Positions 42,000-55,080 of a stretch of DNA of 64,000 nucleotides are shown here, one piece after another. A program made the position numbers and the translations under genes. The notes below the pieces were generated by a model. It was given only the letters and a program-made list of their open reading frames with translations. It did not search any database and had not been told where the DNA came from. The stretch is taken from contig JARCOQ010000002.1 of NCBI GenBank assembly GCA_029207755.1, positions 3,224,001 to 3,288,000 of the forward strand, read 5' to 3'. This stretch comes from Chamaea fasciata. Lineage: Eukaryota > Chordata > Aves > Passeriformes > Sylviidae. Within the stretch, counting starts at the first letter, position 1. The number at the start of each line of letters is the position of its first letter.

Positions 42000-42430
42000 A
42001 CACTTCCCATTGGAAGGGGATGATAAGAAAAAGATAATTACATATGGACTTAATTACACAGCATATATTAGAGATAAATGGCATTTTTTTGTTTGCCAAA
42101 GAAAATAATCATAATCACTACAGAGCTTTCAGAATCTTTAATTGCCTTTGAGTAATTATCCATTTCTCCTTACACGATGTTCAATTTAATTTGTGCAACA
42201 ATTGACTGAAATAAAACACAAAAGTAAAAATTGTCAGGTTTTCTCTTTAATTATTTATTTAAGACTGGGAAGAGAAATCATCCCAGATTTTAAAAGCTGC
42301 TTTCCTCATTCTAATTATTAAATTCCGGATATTTATTTGCATTTCCTGTTGTCGGCCCAGAATCACCTTGTGAGCTCACATATTAAGAAAGACAGCTATA
42401 ACCATTTAATGGTTTTATAAATTAGCAAGG
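42000..42430. promoter_or_regulatory. possible conserved non-coding element
   Basis: The block has an unusually dense set of homeodomain-type cores (ATAATTACA, TTAATTACA, TTTAATTATTTATTT, CTAATTATTAAATT) in complex AT-rich sequence without repeats. Islands of this style in vertebrate deserts are often developmental enhancers. Conservation cannot be tested from one sequence, and AT-richness by itself produces some of these cores. Confidence 0.3.
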
Positions 42431-45094
42431 TAATAAACACAAAATAAAGGTATTCTGCATCAGTGTGTTCTTCATTCATTTTTATGCTGCTGCCACCAGT
42501 TTAGTTTTTAATTATGATACTGTTTTGCAATGCATCACTGGAAGGTACAGTAATGAAGCCTTTTTCTAACAGGATATATACAGAATAACAGGAGATTTTG
42601 CCATGGTAATCCCACTCTGAGAAGCAAGACAGAAAGTGCCACGTGTGTGTGAGAGTGAGGAAGTCCATGCTTTAATACAATGTGGATTAGGTACGTTTTG
42701 GTGTGGATTTTTTGGTTTTAGAAAAAGAGATGGAGTGCATTCAGCAGAGGACTTTTCCCAAAATCAGCTTCAGCTTTGTGTTTCCATTCTTTTCCCCATA
42801 AACTAAACTCATTGCAGCTTTGGGTTTGTGGAAAGGCAATTTTATGAACATAGTTTTGCACTGCCATAAAGGGAAATTGTACTCATCAGTAGGGAGAGAA
42901 ACCTTTCAACAGGACATGATTAAGAATTATAAATAGAATCTTTTTTTTTTTTCTTTTCCAGTTCTAGGGATGCAAACAAAATTGGAATTGTTTCGAGTTA
43001 CACCTCTTGTTCATTTTGCATGTTTTCTGAAGTCACCATTGTCTCATCCTTAGCCTGTATGTAGTGATGGGTGTTTTAAATCAGGCAGCTGCTGGTGGCT
43101 AAGCAGCACTAGAAATAACCTTTCCTCCCCTGCATATGAAATTGGACTTGATACATTATTCAGTGAATTCCTGCAAAATTTCTAGGTATTAATGACAACC
43201 CAGTGAAATGCTGAGCTTCTTAATTAATTCCAAGTAAAAGAGATGAAATAGATCCTAGTGGTACATACTGTTAAAATAATCATCTAAGGAAGGTCACACA
43301 CTGCATGTCTGCCACGTCCCACACTAAGGAGGGCCATGGCAGAAAAAGAATTTATTACCTATTGCCTGTTCTATTAGCTGGTGGCAAAGTCCAAAAGTCT
43401 AAAGCCTAAAATGACAGGAGCAATTTTCTTTTCACATGTGAGCGTTCACTCCATGGTGTCCTGGTCTCTGTCACTTCTTCTAAGTACTTATCTAATAACA
43501 AACAGCATCTGCAAGTTTCAGTCTGATACACAGAAGAAAATATCCATCTCCCCTTGATTCCTTAGTAAAATCACACCTTACAGCTGTTAAATAAGTGCTG
43601 AGCTCAATAAATAGAAATCGTCAGAACTCCCCCTAAAAGGTGGCATGAATAAAAATGAAAGGAATCAAATTCTGAATTCTTAGCTTTCTTATCAAGGAAG
43701 AAGTCACAGATGGCCCATTGAGGAATCAATTATGGATGGGAAGTTCATGATCCAAAAGCTTTGTGCCACTGAGATGAATCTTAAAGGTATAATAAATGAC
43801 GGTAATGATAGGAGGGAGACACATAGCAGAGGAGAAATGATAAAGTGAAAATGGCCTGTAGGATGGAGCCTCACTCATTTGTCACAGCTGCTACACAAGA
43901 CACAAAAATTGCCTTTTTATCCCCTTCCCCACCCCAGTCAGGTCCAGCTACTTCTTTATTCTGAAACTCTCTCTCAAGTAGATGTAATTTCAATATTCTG
44001 CTGGATAACAGCCCCCAGCAGTTTTGGTAGCCTGCACTTTCCAGGGAATTTTGGTCAGGCCCGGGCCTGGAACTAAAGAAATCCACTCTGACACACAATT
44101 TCCCTGCATTTTACCATAACCAGAAGAGGGAAAGTGTTCTTTTTCAGGTGATTGAACCAGCATAAAATTCTCAGTTTGAAATGTTTTGGCTGCCACCTGA
44201 GCTTCTGTTTGAATCAAAAGCTCAGTGCAGAATCTCATCCAGACTGCAGACTGCATTGAGGGAGAAGCTCACAACAGAGTTATTCCCTGCAAAACTCTTC
44301 TCTTCCCACAGGTGGGACATGAAAATGTTTATTTTTTCCAGTGCTGGCAGTAATGGAGCAGGATCCATTCAATAAGTTACCAAATGCTTGCTGTGGAAAC
44401 AGCTCTGTCCCATCCCTGGGTGAGAAATCTTTCTCTGTACAGCTGCTGGGTTCCTGTAACATGGACCATTATTCAAATATCATCAGAGAATGACGGCAAT
44501 GAATACAACAGTACAACTGGAATAACAGCAAAGCTACAATTTTTTTTTTTTTAAATAGGCCACCGAGAGAAACTATGTGAATACAATTTGAAAGGGCTAA
44601 TATTAGTAAAACATATTTAGAACCAAGTAGGGTTGACGAGGATAAAACATTAAATGAATGTCTTCTCCAAAATGGAGAAAAGTGACTGTTAAAAATGTCA
44701 TTCTATTCTGATTCATCGTGTCTCCTTTGTGTATTCATAAACGTCCACCTAAAGATAGATACAAACTGGTTTTTTAATCAATTTCACTTTTTCCTGTATA
44801 AATCATGCTTTTCCATAGACTGAAAAACAATTTTAGCTTTGCAAGTTGATCTTTATTAAAAGGCGTAGTCATCATTCCAAGCTTTTATTGCACTTGTCTG
44901 TGAGTTTGAATTTTTTTTAGTTTTAAACAGGATGATAAATAACAGAGGGTTGACTTTTATGACTGGAATGTGTCTGGGAACATTAACAGCACCTTTGACA
45001 TAATGGCCTTTTATTTTTTCCTCTTTTGACTGATAGAAGATACCCATTAATTATTCTCCTACATCCGTGAAAACATTTGGGAGCCTTTAGGTGC

Positions 45095-45111
45095 ACAACA
45101 ACAACAACAAC
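45095..45111 (+). repeat. (AAC)n microsatellite
   Basis: About five ACA/AAC trinucleotide units followed by an A run. Low complexity; no function is suggested. Confidence 0.85.
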
Positions 45112-46516
45112 AAAAAAACTCAGGTAATGGGCATGAAGTCCAGGAATGCACAGAAAATTTTCATTCAAATTCCCCTTTACAAGGGCTATCACAGGGCTGT
45201 AGAAGCTCAATCCTAGATTATGCAGAAAAGAAATTAGCACCAGGTAAGAATGAGCAAACCCTTAGGAGCCCTAATGTTTACACAGAGTAAAAAATGAGAA
45301 GCAAGAGCACACCCACATGTAATAATATCTGTTTGCTTGTTCACTAATTTTAAGATTTCAGAAAAGCTGGAAAATACTGCCTATAAAATACTCCGGTCGA
45401 TTTCAGCGTTTGCTTATTTTTTCCAGACATTTTTGACACTGTAGAATGCTTTCTTTTCATTCCACCTGAAATTTTAAACTTTTCAGTAAATCTCACCTGA
45501 TCTGATTCATCAATTCTAGAAATCTTGAAGTGGCCCTTTCAATAAATGTATTATTTGCTGATTTGATTTTATTTTGACTGACCAGTACTGGGCATGCAGC
45601 TTTACTCGTGGTGACTGGGACTTGGAATAATATAGATAACAGAATTCTGTTATATAAACAACAGAATATAGAACCTTTTTTCTAGGAAACAGATTTCCTT
45701 ATGCAACAAAATCCGAGCAGGATTTTCTTCTGACAAAACTGCCTGCATACCATATTGTTTGTTTTATCCTCTCTGCCAAAGGCAAGCATGGTTGTTTACA
45801 ACTCATGAATAGCAACAGAACAGCAGAAAATATTTCAAAGTCTGTGCAACTTATTTCCTTTCAACTAAGAACCTGATGTATTGTAGAGCCCCAGCATCTG
45901 CTGCCATTCAGCACGGGGCAGCAGTAGATTATTTCTGCTGCTGCTGCTGAGCAAGAAGAAAAGAACCTCATTTCTACAGTCTTGCAACTGCCATTCATAG
46001 ACTTTTTTTTCTTCTACCACAGAAATCCCACCTGCCCTGAAACTGAAAGTTCTCCAGTATTAAAATCTGAGAATACATGGACAGCACTGAACAGGGACCT
46101 TCTGTCTTTGCTAAAAGTCAGAAAAATCTTTTTGTGAAAAAGCTGAGGAAGCCTCAGGCATGCAGAACAGAAAATAAGCCCCTGGAGCTTGAGGGAATCA
46201 CGCCAGGCTGGTGGTTGCATCCTACTACTGGTCCCACCTCCTCTGTTGTACAAAAATGAACTCAATCTCTCAGGTTCAGCAAGGAGACTGCTGGAACTCA
46301 GCAGGTGCTGGGATAGTCAGTAAAAACAGGAATAAAAGAAATAATAGCAGAAAGCACGGAGAGAGGTTTAGTCTGTCCACAGCAGGAATGCAGAGGGGCT
46401 GGAGAAAGGAAGAGGGAAATCCCAGGCTGAAAGGAGTAGGAAATACATTTTCCATTTAAAATGTCTTGTCCACTCACAGCTGCCTTCAGAACAGTAGTTC
46501 AGAGGATAAAACAACA

Positions 46517-46565
46517 ACAATTCATTTTAAAATATGTTGCAAGTACAATTCATTTTAAAATATGT
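46517..46565 (+). repeat. tandem duplication with 28-bp period
   Basis: A 21-base string beginning acaattcatttt and ending aatatgt occurs at 46517-46537 and again, identically, at 46545-46565. The seven bases after each copy (tgcaagt and gacaagg) are partly similar. This is a recent short tandem duplication next to an AAC-rich run at about 46511-46519. Confidence 0.9.
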
Positions 46566-47191
46566 GACAAGGGATGTGGAGACAGCAGCTCTTATACATA
46601 AGATTCTGCCTGAAGCACACGTGGTTTTGTCCCCCCAGTTACAATATGAGCATAAAAAAAAATCTCCAAGCCCTGCTAAGCTCTGCATCTTGCATTCAAT
46701 TTGTAGGAACACAGCATGAGACAAGCCCACAGATCTGTGGCTGTCAAATTTTAACCTAGATGGAAATAAACCTATAACCCAGCCAGACAATTTCCAATGT
46801 AAGAGTTTTAAAAATTACCACAAAAAGATTTATTCTAGGAGGCCAAATCTCAAAGTAAAAATTTTTAATGAATATTTGCATAGGATATAATAACAGGTTT
46901 TTTGATAGTTCAGAGGAAGCCCCAGACAGCCTTAGATCTATTATCTTCTCAGTTCTGAGTGTCTTCCTGGAGCTGTCTTTGATATTTATAAAAATCAGAG
47001 TACCTGTAACCTGGTTTCTCAATAGTGCTGTGATATTTGTCTCCTCCCAGCAGCGGGGAGCTGAACACTTTAGAATGGCTCACTTCCTTCCTTGCTCATC
47101 TCCAGAAAAATCCACTCAACACCATTCTCTCCTAAACTGCCTCTCAGCCCAGCCAGTCTCCTCTGGAGTCTCATCTTTTTGAGACTCAATC

Positions 47192-47374
47192 TATATTATA
47201 TTATATTATATTATATTATATTATATTATATTATATTATATTATATTATATTATATTATATTATATTATATTATATTATATTATATTATATTATATTATA
47301 TTATATTATATTATATTATATTATATTATATTATATTATATTATATTATATTATATTATATTATATTATATTAT
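47192..47374 (+). repeat. pure (TATAT)n pentanucleotide array, about 36 units
   Basis: The sequence is an uninterrupted five-base period for about 183 bases with no substitution that I can find. On the right it passes into a degenerate AT-rich zone of TATA dinucleotides and related words up to about 47480. The purity indicates recent expansion, and the locus is likely to vary in length between individuals. The repeat creates a long false open frame with a periodic Tyr-Tyr-Ile-Ile-Leu translation. Confidence 0.97.
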
Positions 47375-50300
47375 TTAAATATATGTTACAGATATATATA
47401 TATGATTATATATTACATATTTTGCATAATATATCTTATAAAAACATATTATATAGTATATATAAAATATATAATTATCTCTCAACGTTATATCAACCTT
47501 GTTGCAGCCTTATTTATCCTTCCCAGATACTCTGCACACTCCACACTCTTTAATAGGTAAATGCAGCCAGATTGGTGGCCATAAATCTTCCGAAGCAAGC
47601 CTCGTAGCCTTGCACTGAAAAATTATGATGCAGAGCAGAGAGGGGAATGGCTACATGGAGCAGCTACAGGAGTTATCAGCAAGCAAACCAGGCTGTAATT
47701 TTACAGTGTGTCAGATATTCTGCTAAAAGCAGAGTCTGTGTGTATGCTCTCTCTCTGCAGGGTAGGAGGGTTTGCTGCTCTAGTTCTATTGAAACATTTT
47801 GAATTATCCTAAACAATAAATATAAAAATCCACTCAGAGTACTGTCAAGTGTTTATACTTGTGCCTATACCACATAAAGTACTTCGGCAGTGAATCCCTG
47901 TCCTCTGTGAATAGGGAATCTCTGAACCAGCATTACCATGGAGTTATTTGGAGGTATTTGGGTATTCTGAGAGAGTATACAAATTCCAAGGATTGGTGCA
48001 TAAAAAATACATTCATCCCTAATGTACAGATTAATACAGCAGTGGTAAGGGAAGGGTAAGCACTTGGCACGTTCCTCCAGGCAAAACAACGCTGTGCTGC
48101 CACCATCCAGAGGAGGCAACCAGGTCACATTCGACCTCAGTGGGCAGGGCACATGCAAGGGCTAGGTATATTTGCCACCATGACCCCTTTTCTGTAATAA
48201 TAAAACCAAAGCCTGTCTTTCTTGGTACAATTTTGAAAAATGTTGAATTCAAGCATTCAACTGATATTTTCCCTTCTGCACTTTTGTCATGTCAGTATGA
48301 TAATACTCTTGAATGACGGTAATAGGGTAACACTCTTGAAATTTACTCCATGAAACACTCTTCTGCTAGTTGGGAGGCATTAAACCAACAAAAACGAGTC
48401 TGTTTTTCCATCTCCCTAAGTACTTCCATAAAATTCTCCACAAAAAAACGGGTAAGAACAAGAGGAGTGTTGGATGGTTTTCCCATAAATCCGAGACGCA
48501 TGATGATCAAACCCTCGGCATCCCACGCCCAGAGCACTGCAGAGAGTGCAGGGCAGAGGCTCTGAGGGGCTGAGGACTCCCCTGCCAGCACCCAGCCCTC
48601 GTCCTGCCCTGCAGGCAGCGCAGCCTGCAGCTGGACAAGGCATTCCAGGGAGCCTGGCTCACCTGCAGGGCTGCTACAGGATCTGCCAGATGATGCAGAT
48701 AAGGTTTGAGAATTCTCATCCATGCTGGTGCAGTACCCAATGAAAGCAGGGAATTATCTCCCAGTAAACTCCCTCCAGAAAAACAATTCCGTTTCAGAGC
48801 ACACCTGTGCTTCAAGATGCATTTCAAGTGGGATCAGGCCAGGGGACACGTTGGCCTTCTGTGCCTGAGAGACAGCTGAAGAGAGAAACTCTTACAAATG
48901 CCATTTCAGAACTGGGAATAGAAATCTGTCTGTTCTCACGGAGTACTGCTGGCACAGTATCTCTTTACTTTTCTTTATATGTAATATTGTATCACCTGCA
49001 AGGCCAGCTTTGAGTTACAAAGCACAAAGCACTACACAAAAGAATGGACTTTCCAACATTCTACAGAGTACATAGGTGATGGAGAAAAGAGATACAACCC
49101 CCACAAAAAAAGGAGTGTCTTGCCTATGGCAGAGCTTTATGGAGGAGGCAGGGATGACCGTTATGTCGTACCCTGGAGGAAATTGCATTGTCAGATATAT
49201 TTCATTATGGGTTAAAATAAGTTGGTTGCTTTTTAAACTACGCTGCAGGAGCGAGATCTCTAAAATTACCTAAGTGATTTCCCTGGATTTATTTTTTCCT
49301 ACTGAAAATCAGCAATATTTTGTGATACACAAAATTTGTGTTCCTAAATCACTTATGATTTTATAAAGAACAAGTACAATAAAGCGAAATCTAGCTATGC
49401 CACTTGTCAGTGCTGCAGGACTAAATCCACAAACCCAGCCCGCAGGAAGCTGAAACGGACTGGATCCATTAAACAAGCACACCAAGAAATGTTCATGAAT
49501 TTTCCCCAGATCACTGATTCTTCACCTACTCTATATGCAAATATTTTTCAACACACCGAGCGAAATCCTTCTGCTCACTGTCAATTTTTAAGCAGCAAGA
49601 AAGACAATAGTCCCAAGAAAGAAATAATGGGGAAAAAATTAGCAATATTTATCCATAACATATTTTTCATTAATAGCCATCACAGTAGTATCATCATCCC
49701 CTTTTTTATTCCTTTTCAGTTAAGAACCTGAGAAACAGAGATGATACAATTTTTGAAAAGTCAGAAACTGATAAGCAATCTGAGTTCCCATCCAGAGAGA
49801 CAAAACCTCATTGTTCCTTCCTGAAAAGGCTAGAAATGCTTAAGGAAAAGAAAATGAAATTAACACACTATCTTGGATACCTTTTGTACTGTAAAGTGCA
49901 CAGGATACTGAATAAAAATAACTGGGTGGTATTATTTTTTCCTGCACAGAAGCTTTAAATGATTGTATTATTTATCACAGTGATCATGAGCACTTTACTA
50001 AAAACTTCATGAGTATTTAAATATTCATATTTTTTTTTCCCCTGGAAGATTTTTAGCAAAAAATGCTGGCAAGATAGTGGGCACAGATAAAAGTGAATGA
50101 GTCATACTCCCATGACAGAAAAAAAAAGGACTTTAAGTGACTTCTCTTGTGTCTGCTTTTGAGCATGCAACTGGCTCACACAGAGCAATAAATTAACTTA
50201 CTTTTCAATATTGAAGGAGAGCCATGAGACTACTCAGTCTTCTGTGATGAGTAATAAGGGTTGAAAACAAACAAACCCAAACATCTAAAGTAGCTAATTC

Positions 50301-53300
50301 TTTTATAAACCACAATAACTGGTGGCCACAGGTTTCTCTACAGGCATTTTTATATTTTATACTATTCATTGTGCATTTTGAAACTTGCATTCAAAATTTT
50401 ATGGCACTGCTGGGCAACCAGAAAAACACACAGGAGGTTCACTTACAGACAATTCCAGGGCTGAAATAAGAACTTTTTGCATAATCCTCCAGTTCTAGAA
50501 TGCATATGGAATAATTCTACAGTCTAAAACTTGCTTTCTTGAAACCAAATTTAAAGGTACTATAGGGGATAGGATGAGGTGGATCTGAGGACAGGTCTGC
50601 AGACTTCTGAAGAAAGCTTTAGCTGTGGACTTTATGCATGTTAAAAGGGAGAAAATCCAAGTCTTGGCAAAAACCTTACAAAGCACAGATTTATTTCATT
50701 TTGAGTCCTCAACTCATCCACACCATCAGGAAAGGATACAACCACATGGATTTTTTAATATATTTTCAGTATGAAAGATACAGCTAAGAGAGGAATATTC
50801 AATTTGTTTCTGCTATCCAGGACAGTCCTGCTGGTGACTGAACTGAATTTGAAACTGATCTCAGTGAGCAGTCCTTACTATTTTAACTTTTATTGCTTCT
50901 TCACTTAATTTAAAAGTCTTTCAGGAACGGAAAGAGGATATTCTGGAAACAAGAAAATCGATGCTGCTCCTCTGGCAGTCCAAGGCATATGCCCTGGGTG
51001 TGGGATTTTTTAAATTGTTCTGACTGAATTTTGGCCCTTTTTATGAATCCATTTTGAATCTTTATGGCAAATCTCCGTGTAGGAATACAAATAAAGAAAA
51101 GCCCAATCAGCCTCTTACACCCCAAAGAAGAAGGTGTGTTATTTAGTCTTTTAAATGCCCATCTGATGAACTTCCATAAATTTCTGATATTCACACAGAG
51201 GTCACAGCTCTCCCTGTGGTACCATACATAAAATTTATAAAGCAATTATCCTCACAAGACTTCTTAGAGATGGAAAACATGGGAATACTACTGCCTGCTT
51301 GAAGTGGAGGAGTGTCATCAATCCAAATTTACCAATGGTGGGCTAAGGTGCAGTGAGATTAAATCTTTTACTCTAAAACATACGGTAAATTGGTAAATTA
51401 GTAACATCAAGGAGTGATTACAACTCTTGTTCAAAATCTCTTTCAATTTTATTTGAAAAAGCTATAAACTCGAAAATTAAATGTTCCAGTTCTCGATGAA
51501 AACTGTTTTAGGGGACCTATGAATATCAGCAGCTTTTGAATTAGACAAAAATAAATGGGCAGTCGTAATTTTGGATTTATTGGCATTGGATTTAAATTGT
51601 TCAAATTAGGTATTGGTTGGGGGAAAAGCTTTTGCATGCTTTTACAAGCTCTAAATCCCCTCTGGATATTTTTATTCCTGACAAATGAAGTTTTGCTATC
51701 CTGCTCTGTTCCTCATGACTTTTTGACTGACAACCACATCACTTGAGGAGTTCCATTTTTCCACCAGCAGACACGTGGATCTCAAGATGATTATTAGAAA
51801 AAAAGAAAAAACCCAAAAACTTCTTACCCTCTCCCCAAAAGATATTTTAAACCCTCCAAAATCTAATTTACGATTCTTTTACACTACTAAAGAGAAGAGT
51901 CCAAGGTGTTTCTAGAGCAAAATTTACAGATTCCCTTGGAGCTTGAAATAAAGGCCTCTGAATTAAATATGGTAGAGAGTGTTTTTGGAAATTCATTCAG
52001 AGGAAACTCTTAGGAATGACAAGATTTTTCAGAGAATAATCTTTGTTAAATCTGGAGTCTTAGCTTTTTCTGAAAATCTGCCTCTCCTTAAAAATACCAT
52101 TTTTCTTCCTCCCAGGATATTAAGATATTTTAGGCAGCTGAACCATGACGTTTTCAAACCAGTAGAGTTGTGTGGCCCTCATGGCTGAGCTGGGAGCTGA
52201 AACTCCCCCATTCATTCCCTTGTTCAGGCTATTTTTGAGGTCTTGTGAAATCCAGGTACTTGTTTTCTCATCTCTTACTTGCTGGCTGGAATGCAGTAAG
52301 CATTTACTTATTTCTGACTTCTTACCTTACTCCTGACTTCTTTACAGCAACCCTGTCCCAGGTGCAGAACAAATCTACCCAGACACACATGACCAACAAA
52401 GCAAATGCAGCCTTTTTGTGAAAGAATAAAGAAAGATAAGCATTCGAGTCATATTAAGCCTAAAAAGCGCCCTAGGTTTAATGACAGTTCGTTTCAGTAG
52501 TCTTGTATTTTTGGGGTTTGTGTCATAAATTCCATTTCAAAGCCTGGTGCAGGACATCTTTGTCCTGTACTGTCAGGCTTGTTCCTATATTCTGTAGCTT
52601 AATTTAAAGTTTTCTCTTTTACTATGTTATTTAGGAAGGCTATTTTATTTTAGCCCATTATATTAATATATTTGAGTGAGTCTGGCATGACTCCTTTTGC
52701 ATATTAGTTATTCCACAAAGAGAAACAAGGAGGATAAAAGATAAATGTCAATAATGGAGGAGAAATGAGATGATATCTGGAGACTTCAGTTCAAGCATTG
52801 CTACATTGCTCTTCAAAGCTTTCCCGAAAATCCATTCCAGTGGAATACAATGCTGGTTATCTCACACCAGACTTGCCCTCCTTCTCTCTTAAAGACATGA
52901 TAATTCATTTTTTGGTGCTCTACCTTGGCATGTGAGCACTACAACTGACATAAATTATCCTTCTTCAAGCATGCACAGAACTCACGTGGGGTAGAAAAGA
53001 CAGCCACAATTTCTAACAGCTGGGTATTCTGGATTCCTTGGCTGGCTGAAACCAGCAGATTACACACATATCACATTTTTCTATATAACAGATGCATGAA
53101 ATGCTTCAACTTTAGAAAAAGGAAGGCATTAGACCCTTATCTTTGGAAGCTGCCAGAGGCACTGAGGTGTCTCCACAGTCCATGCTCATATCAAGGAGGT
53201 CTGCAGAGTGTGCATCTGAAGATCCCTTCTTAATTCCAACTAAAAACTGAAAAAGCTGTGGTAAGAAATTCCTGTCTGTTAATCCAACTTCAGAGTGCAC

Positions 53301-54530
53301 CTTCCTTGTTAACATGTTGGCACTGGCAGTAGGCATCCAAAATGGCCCTCCAAAACTGGAGACAAACAACAGTTTTAGGGATGTGAGCAAAAGGATTTCT
53401 GCACAGGCAAACCCCCTCCCTTCCTAGCCCTGAACAGCTGCATGCTGTGCTTGCATTCTCTGATCACTCCAGGTGATTCCTTGGTAGCTCATCCCAAATA
53501 ATAAGTAGATTATCTTTTACTTCAGAGCTCTCAGAAGTGACAGACTCACAAAATTACGGAAAACAAAAGTTGGAAAGATAATACTTTTGTTTTAAAAAAT
53601 GCATTGCTTAAGCTCTTTCATCACAGAGGAAGCCATTAGGTTACCTCATCTGAAGAAAGGTAAATGCCAAATCAGACAAATCAATGCTATTAATATTAAA
53701 ACTATTTAATAATGTATTGTTTGGATCCTTCCCTGGGTTTTCTTCCTTGCAGCGCCTAGGACTTCACAGTGGCAGCAATGCAGAACAGAGAGGCAAGGCA
53801 GTTTCCATGACAACAGAACTACAACTTGATGCATGAGATATAAATAAAGGGTCCAGAACCTCTGCCTTGCAACCCAGCTCTGTTCTCATTAGAACACTTC
53901 ACATCCTGGCTCACAGGGGTGACCAGGCACCTGCACTCTGCACACTCCTGGCTTTCCCCAGTCGTGCTGAAGAGCAGCAAGTAGAAAACTGTAGAAATTC
54001 TTCTAATTAGGGAGTTCACTCACCTTTCAAATAGCAGCCAAGCTGCTGAGGCAGAATCTGTTGTTTCAGAACTGCCTCTAAAGAGGGAAGAGTACGAAAA
54101 TAACATTAAAAGAGAGAGAAGCACTAATCAAATATTTTCTTAAGTGCCCTGGCTTTTGGGGAATACAGTCTTTGAAATATTTCTCCTTGATTCTAGAGGC
54201 TGAAAGAAAAAGACATTGCTTTTCTCATCTGTCTCTGCTGCTCCTCACCTCTGCATGAAGAAACAGAGGCTGGGAAAGTTCTGCACATCCCTTCCAACTT
54301 TGTGGTTAAAGATTTGGCTGCATCCTGACACCCCCATTGCCATCCACACAGCACCGCACCGCAAGGATGGCACGCTCTGCCACCCAATGGGTATTTATGC
54401 TTTGTGGAGCATTTACTACTCTTGATTGCACAGACCTTTAAATTCATGAAAATTGCAACGACGAGGGAAATTTCTCACTTCTATTCAACTTCTTTTCTTG
54501 CCCAGGCAAGAGGTGTGAGGATGGGCAGGC
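47375..54530. other. gene-free unique sequence
   Basis: The first 100 bases are an AT-rich skirt of the pentanucleotide array. A GC-richer patch at about 48480-48700 gives overlapping frames on both strands and contains a small 8-bp stem with a 6-base loop (48609-48630). The rest is AT-rich unique DNA without recognisable genes, transposons or RNA genes. Confidence 0.5.
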
Positions 54531-54822
54531 TCATGAGGAGCAGATGAGGGGTCTGGGGTTTTTTGGCCTGGAGAAAAGGAGGCTCAGGGGAGACCTTGTT
54601 GCTCTCTACAACTCCCCCAAAGGAGGCTGTAGCCAAGTGGGGATCAAGCTCTTCTCCCAGTTGATGGGACTAGAGAAAACAGCCTCAAGCTGCAGCAGGG
54701 GAGGTTTGATTGGATAGGAGGAAAAAATTCTTCACTGAAAGAGTGGTCAAGCATTGAAAGAGGCTGCCCAGGAAATGATGGAGTCACTTCCTGGAAGTGT
54801 GTAAAAAAAATGGATATGTGTT
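54531..54822 (+). mobile_element. CR1 LINE fragment, longest copy in the window
   Basis: The plus strand follows the avian CR1 consensus closely: GAGGAGCAGATGAGGGGTCT, GGCCTGGAGAAAAGGAGGCT, GGGGAGACCTTGTTGCTCTC, a TTGTAGCC-like part, CAGCAGGGGAGGTTTGATTG, TTCTTCACTGAAAGAGTGGT and GGCTGCCCAGGAAATGATGG, ending in GTGTGTAAAAAAAATGGA. It covers the end of the coding region and the early 3' untranslated part, and it is truncated at both ends with no 3' terminal repeats. It is an inactive relic. Confidence 0.95.
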
Positions 54823-55021
54823 ATTTGTTAGCATTCCAGGCCTTCATTTTCCAAACTAAACAATGTCTGTGACCACAGCTCTTTGCACATCAAGGTTTTC
54901 ATTCAGTCGAGGCAGACGTGAAGAATATAAATCTCTATTTTAGCACAGTTATGGGACTGCTGTGGTTACTGGACTAATTTCAGTGAATGGCAAAGCAGGA
55001 GACAGTGGCTGCTTTATCTCC

Positions 55022-55080
55022 CTGCTGTCTTCTGACTCCAGCAGATGCAGCATCATCTGCTGCTTTGCAGAAGACAGCAG
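55022..55080. ncRNA. two-tier hairpin, microRNA-precursor-like shape
   Basis: The outer arms, 13 bases at 55022-55034 and 55068-55080, are perfect reverse complements. Inside them, after unpaired stretches of 4 and 5 bases, the inner arms of 9 bases at 55039-55047 and 55054-55062 are also perfect reverse complements, closing a 6-base loop. The result is a 59-nt stem-loop with 22 base pairs and one internal loop. The CAG/CTG-rich composition favours self-pairing, so it may be non-functional. No known microRNA seed is recognised and strand is undetermined. Confidence 0.3.

Larger units (their letters stand above)
33176..47191. other. gene-free unique sequence with candidate conserved blocks
   Basis: No gene is supported. 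Simple repeats include a short CA run at about 39421-39439, an AAC run at 45095-45111 and CTG units near 45935-45950. AT-rich, non-repetitive blocks with many TAATTA or octamer-like cores occur at 37440-37680 (with a TGACTCA AP-1-type site near 37495), 38600-38720, 39010-39080 (ATGCAAAT octamer) and 42000-42430. A minor CpG cluster lies at about 38138-38185. The hydrophobic 79-codon minus-strand frame at 41726-41965 is not recognisable as a protein and is not called. Confidence 0.5.

Noticed and set aside
45636..45653. 18-bp perfect palindrome centred on an EcoRI-type site
   Set aside because: A perfect 18-bp palindrome has a rough chance expectation of about 0.2 in 64 kb, higher in AT-rich DNA, and nothing else supports function.
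47092..47553. 153-codon plus-strand open frame
   Set aside because: Most of it is the translated TATAT array, giving a periodic Tyr-Tyr-Ile-Ile-Leu string; there is no coding evidence outside the repeat.
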